From Methanobacteriota archaeon (lineage in GTDB: Archaea > Methanobacteriota > Methanobacteria > Methanobacteriales > Methanobacteriaceae), in NCBI GenBank assembly GCA_023436175.1, contig JAEZKE010000051.1:1-6955 (forward strand): a stretch of 6,955 nt of DNA. The letters run 5' to 3'. Position numbers and translations under genes: made by a program. Shown here in pieces: positions 5,507-6,955 of the stretch; position 1 is the stretch's first letter, and the number at the start of each line of letters is the position of its first letter. Below the pieces are notes generated by a model, which saw only the letters and a list, made by a program, of their open reading frames with translations, was not told the DNA's origin and searched no databases.

Positions 5507-5956
5507 TTACCTCCAAATATCTTTTAAATGTCGTATACCTTCTCTTAAAGCTTCACCTATAAGAGTACTTTCAGTTGTTTCTGTAGCTATTTTACCTAAA
5601 TTACCTTCTTTTGTGACCCATTCACCACAATATCTACATTTAGTAGCTTTAGAATGAATTTTACTGTCACAATATGGACACGGCTTTGTAGAATTTTCAT
5701 TAGAATATTTATTTTCCTTTTCTTTTATCCACTTACCACAGTGCATGCATTTAACAGCTTTTAGAGGAATCAATTCATTACAATGTGGACAGTTAACAAA
5801 AGTTTCTTCCAGATTAGCATCATTTTCTATCCATTCACTGCAGTGCATACACTTAACTGCTTTATATGGAATTATCCCCTCACAATAGGGGCAAACTTTC
5901 GTAGAAATATTTTCTTCTAAAATTTCTTTCCCTGTTTTAAAATCTTTATCATGCAT
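5507..5956 (-). CDS. Triple zinc-ribbon protein
   Basis: From ATG 5956 the product is 149 aa and has three near-identical zinc ribbons of the form C-P-x-C-x10-C-x-x-C followed by x-x-W-[IV]. In this numbering the cysteines are 22/25/36/39, 56/59/70/73 and 93/96/107/110. The repeat unit KA[VT]KC[MR][HY]C[SG][EK]W is the same as in the N-terminal ribbon of the next gene (NAVKCKYCGEW), so both genes draw on one expanding ribbon family. The linkers are charged and the C-terminal 35 residues form a likely helix without cysteines. There is no signal peptide or membrane helix, so it should be cytoplasmic. ATG 5983 is possible (158 aa), but only 5956 has a GGAG, 8 bases upstream. Ribbons of this kind often bind nucleic acids or proteins. 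The partner is not visible here. Confidence 0.85.
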   Translation of the reverse strand: MHDKDFKTGKEILEENISTKVCPYCEGIIPYKAVKCMHCSEWIENDANLEETFVNCPHCNELIPLKAVKCMHCGKWIKEKENKYSNENSTKPCPYCDSKIHSKATKCRYCGEWVTKEGNLGKIATETTESTLIGEALREGIRHLKDIWR

Positions 5957-6193
5957 CTTTCCAACTCCAAAATTGGTTTGCATCTAAAGACAAAAACTTA
6001 ACTCAAGATAAATATCAAAACAAACGGATAAATAAAAAACAACGTAAAAATTTCCTTAAATTTACAAATCTTAGTTCATTAATATTTATCCTTAAATGAA
6101 ATAATTTGATTCTAAATTCTTTTAATGAATTAAAATAGACTATTTGTTCAACATAAACTCTAACTAAGAAAAATAAAGTCAAAATTAATTTAT

Positions 6194-6236
6194 TACTTCC
6201 AAATACGGATAAAAATCTATTTTTAGAAGTATTTTT
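6194..6236 (+). terminator. Two-tier hairpin followed by T5
   Basis: TACTTC (6194-6199) pairs with GAAGTA (6226-6231). Inside, TAAAAAT-CT-ATTTTTA (6210-6225) is a perfect inverted repeat, and TTTTT follows at 6232-6236. It reads as a terminator-like structure on the plus strand, but no plus-strand gene precedes it. The A/T content makes it weak evidence. Confidence 0.25.
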
Positions 6237-6273
6237 AAATATCCCAAAACAGGATAAATTTGATGTTTTAATA

Positions 6274-6304
6274 ATATTACCACGGCCTTAGCCGTTTTTA
6301 ATAT
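6274..6304 (+). terminator. GC-core hairpin ACGGC-CTTA-GCCGT with T5
   Basis: A perfect five-pair stem (6282-6286 with 6291-6295) closes a four-base loop. It is extended, across a small internal loop, by six more pairs ATATTA/TAATAT (6274-6279 with 6299-6304), and TTTTT runs from 6295. This is the only G/C-rich island in about 450 bases of A/T-rich DNA, which argues against chance. On the plus strand it looks like an intrinsic-type terminator. What it would terminate is unknown. Confidence 0.4.
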
Positions 6305-6368
6305 CATGCTATATATTTATTAATAACTTAACTTATAAATTGCGATTTAATTATTAAAATCAGTGAAC

Positions 6369-6393
6369 TATAATAAAAATTATTTTTATTATA
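6369..6393. repeat. 25-base perfect A/T palindrome
   Basis: Two 12-base arms (6369-6380 and 6382-6393) are exact reverse complements around one T. All bases are A or T, with A5 and T5 runs in the arms. It could form a hairpin in RNA from either strand, or be a protein-binding dyad. It lies about 55 bases beyond the thermosome terminator. Confidence 0.35.
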
Positions 6394-6449
6394 AACGAAT
6401 TTAAAATTAAAATTAACAGCTATATTAACTAATTTTATAAAAATAAAAG

Positions 6450-6523
6450 AAAAAAGATGTAACTAAATGCTCGAAAATCAAAGAATTTCGGCACCTCAAA
6501 CACAAGTGTTTGACAGTTACATC
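6450..6523 (-). terminator. Nested-hairpin terminator spanning the thermosome stop codon
   Basis: On the minus strand GATGTAACT (6523-6515, containing the TAA stop) pairs over nine bases with AGTTACATC (6464-6456), and six T follow at once (6455-6450), then more T-rich sequence. Inside lie CAAACAC-TT-GTGTTTG (6512-6497) and a weaker CGAAA/TTTCG stem, so the RNA would form a three-way junction. The long stem directly abutting a T-run is good support for a thermosome terminator. Confidence 0.6.
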
Positions 6524-6954
6524 ATTGGTGGCATTCCACCAGGCATTCCGCCCATACCACCCATATCAGGTGCAGCGCCAGTACCTTTTGTAGCGATAAC
6601 GTCATCGATACGGAGGATCATTTCAGTGGCTTCAGCTGCAGACTGTATGGCCTGTTTTTTAACTCTTTGTGGTTCAACAACACCAGCCTGGTACATATCT
6701 ACTACGTCTCCAGCGAAAACATCTAATCCTATGTAGAATGATTTTTCGTGTGCTGCTCTTAGGTCCACAAGAGCGTCAATGCTGTCTAAACCTGCGTTTT
6801 CAGCGAGTGTTTTTGGAACAATTTCTAAAGCTTCTGCAAATGCAGAAACAGCTAACTGTTCTCTACCGCTTATTGTGTCAGCGTATTCTTTTAATCCTTT
6901 GGATATTGCTATTTCAGGAGCTCCTCCACCAGCAACAACCTTTTTGTCTTCTAC
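6517..6954 (-). CDS. Thermosome subunit (group II chaperonin), C-terminal 145 residues, cut by window edge
   Basis: This is an archaeal chaperonin that folds proteins in a double-ring cage driven by ATP. Only the C-terminal 145 residues (of about 540-550) are in the window; the frame runs open through the right edge. The visible part starts VEDKKVVAGGGAPE, where GGGAPE is the conserved equatorial-domain motif. LAENAGLDSIDALVDLR and VVDMYQAGVVEPQRVKKQA follow, both typical of the final equatorial helices. The end is a Gly-Met-rich tail (DMGGMGGMPGGMPPMM), as in group II chaperonins and GroEL, that lines the cavity floor. The gene is on the same strand as everything else and ends at TAA 6519-6517, inside a hairpin terminator, so the zinc-ribbon genes beyond it are probably transcribed separately. 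Codon use is slightly richer in G/C than in the neighbours, as expected for a highly expressed gene. Confidence 0.97.
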   Translation of the reverse strand, partial: VEDKKVVAGGGAPEIAISKGLKEYADTISGREQLAVSAFAEALEIVPKTLAENAGLDSIDALVDLRAAHEKSFYIGLDVFAGDVVDMYQAGVVEPQRVKKQAIQSAAEATEMILRIDDVIATKGTGAAPDMGGMGGMPGGMPPMM

Positions 6955-6955
6955 T

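Larger units (their letters stand above)
5984..6448. other. AT-rich intergenic region with strong hairpins before the zinc-ribbon unit
   Basis: There is no gene on either strand. A TATA-like ATATTTATC (minus strand, about 6010-6018) could serve the zinc-ribbon unit, giving a start near 5990. Further away are three structured elements: a hairpin with T5 at 6194-6236, a GC-core hairpin at 6274-6304 and a 25-base A/T palindrome at 6369-6393, each listed separately. Between them I see nothing specific beyond A/T runs. Confidence 0.5.

Noticed and set aside
5507..5956. Internal triplication as a tandem DNA repeat
   Set aside because: The three ribbons are repeated at protein level but the DNA has diverged, so it is an old domain duplication rather than a DNA repeat.

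Overview
The window is very AT-rich. Its intergenic stretches are almost pure A/T, while the genes are protein-dense and use strong GGAGGTG-type ribosome binding sites. The gene content is archaeal: a group II chaperonin (thermosome) with a Gly-Met-rich tail, an AMP-forming acetyl-CoA synthetase followed by a GPR1/FUN34/YaaH-type acetate transporter, and small CxxC zinc-ribbon proteins. Together with TATA-type promoters this suggests a mesophilic methanogen of the Methanobacteriales, probably Methanobacterium-like. The genus is an inference; no rRNA or marker gene here settles it.

All recognised genes lie on the minus strand, so in transcription order the window reads from its right end to its left. 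(1) 6954-6517 is the C-terminal quarter of a thermosome subunit, cut by the window edge and ending in a nested hairpin/T-tract terminator. (2) 6448-5984 is a gene-free AT-rich gap with several strong inverted repeats. (3) 5956-4729 is a two-gene zinc-ribbon unit: a triple zinc-ribbon protein, then a 15-codon mini-ORF with an excellent ribosome binding site, then a zinc ribbon/transmembrane/DnaJ-type cysteine-rich protein. (4) 4728-4314 is an AT-rich gap. (5) 4313-3786 is a Nudix hydrolase with an unusual C-terminal tail. (6) 3785-3517 is a gap with a terminator and the acs promoter region, which carries repeated ATTAATCA motifs. (7) 3516-1612 is acs, followed after 24 bases by 1587-988, the acetate transporter. 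(8) 962-403 is a gene-free AT-rich gap. (9) 402-10 is a small protein of unknown function with a palindrome in its promoter region.

The clearest functional unit is acs plus the transporter: acetate is taken up by a six-helix channel-like carrier and activated to acetyl-CoA at the expense of ATP to AMP, for carbon assimilation in an organism that probably makes methane from H2/CO2 or formate. The transporter has no ATG, GTG or TTG start at its true N-terminus. Its family signature NPAPLGL lies upstream of the first ATG, and the only well-placed initiation point is an ATA codon 5 bases after a perfect GGAGGTG. The second notable item is the zinc-ribbon pair: the downstream protein joins a cytoplasmic-type zinc ribbon to a membrane helix and six CxxCxGxG repeats of the DnaJ cysteine-rich type without a J domain. 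I did not find a CRISPR array, an insertion sequence, a tRNA or an rRNA.
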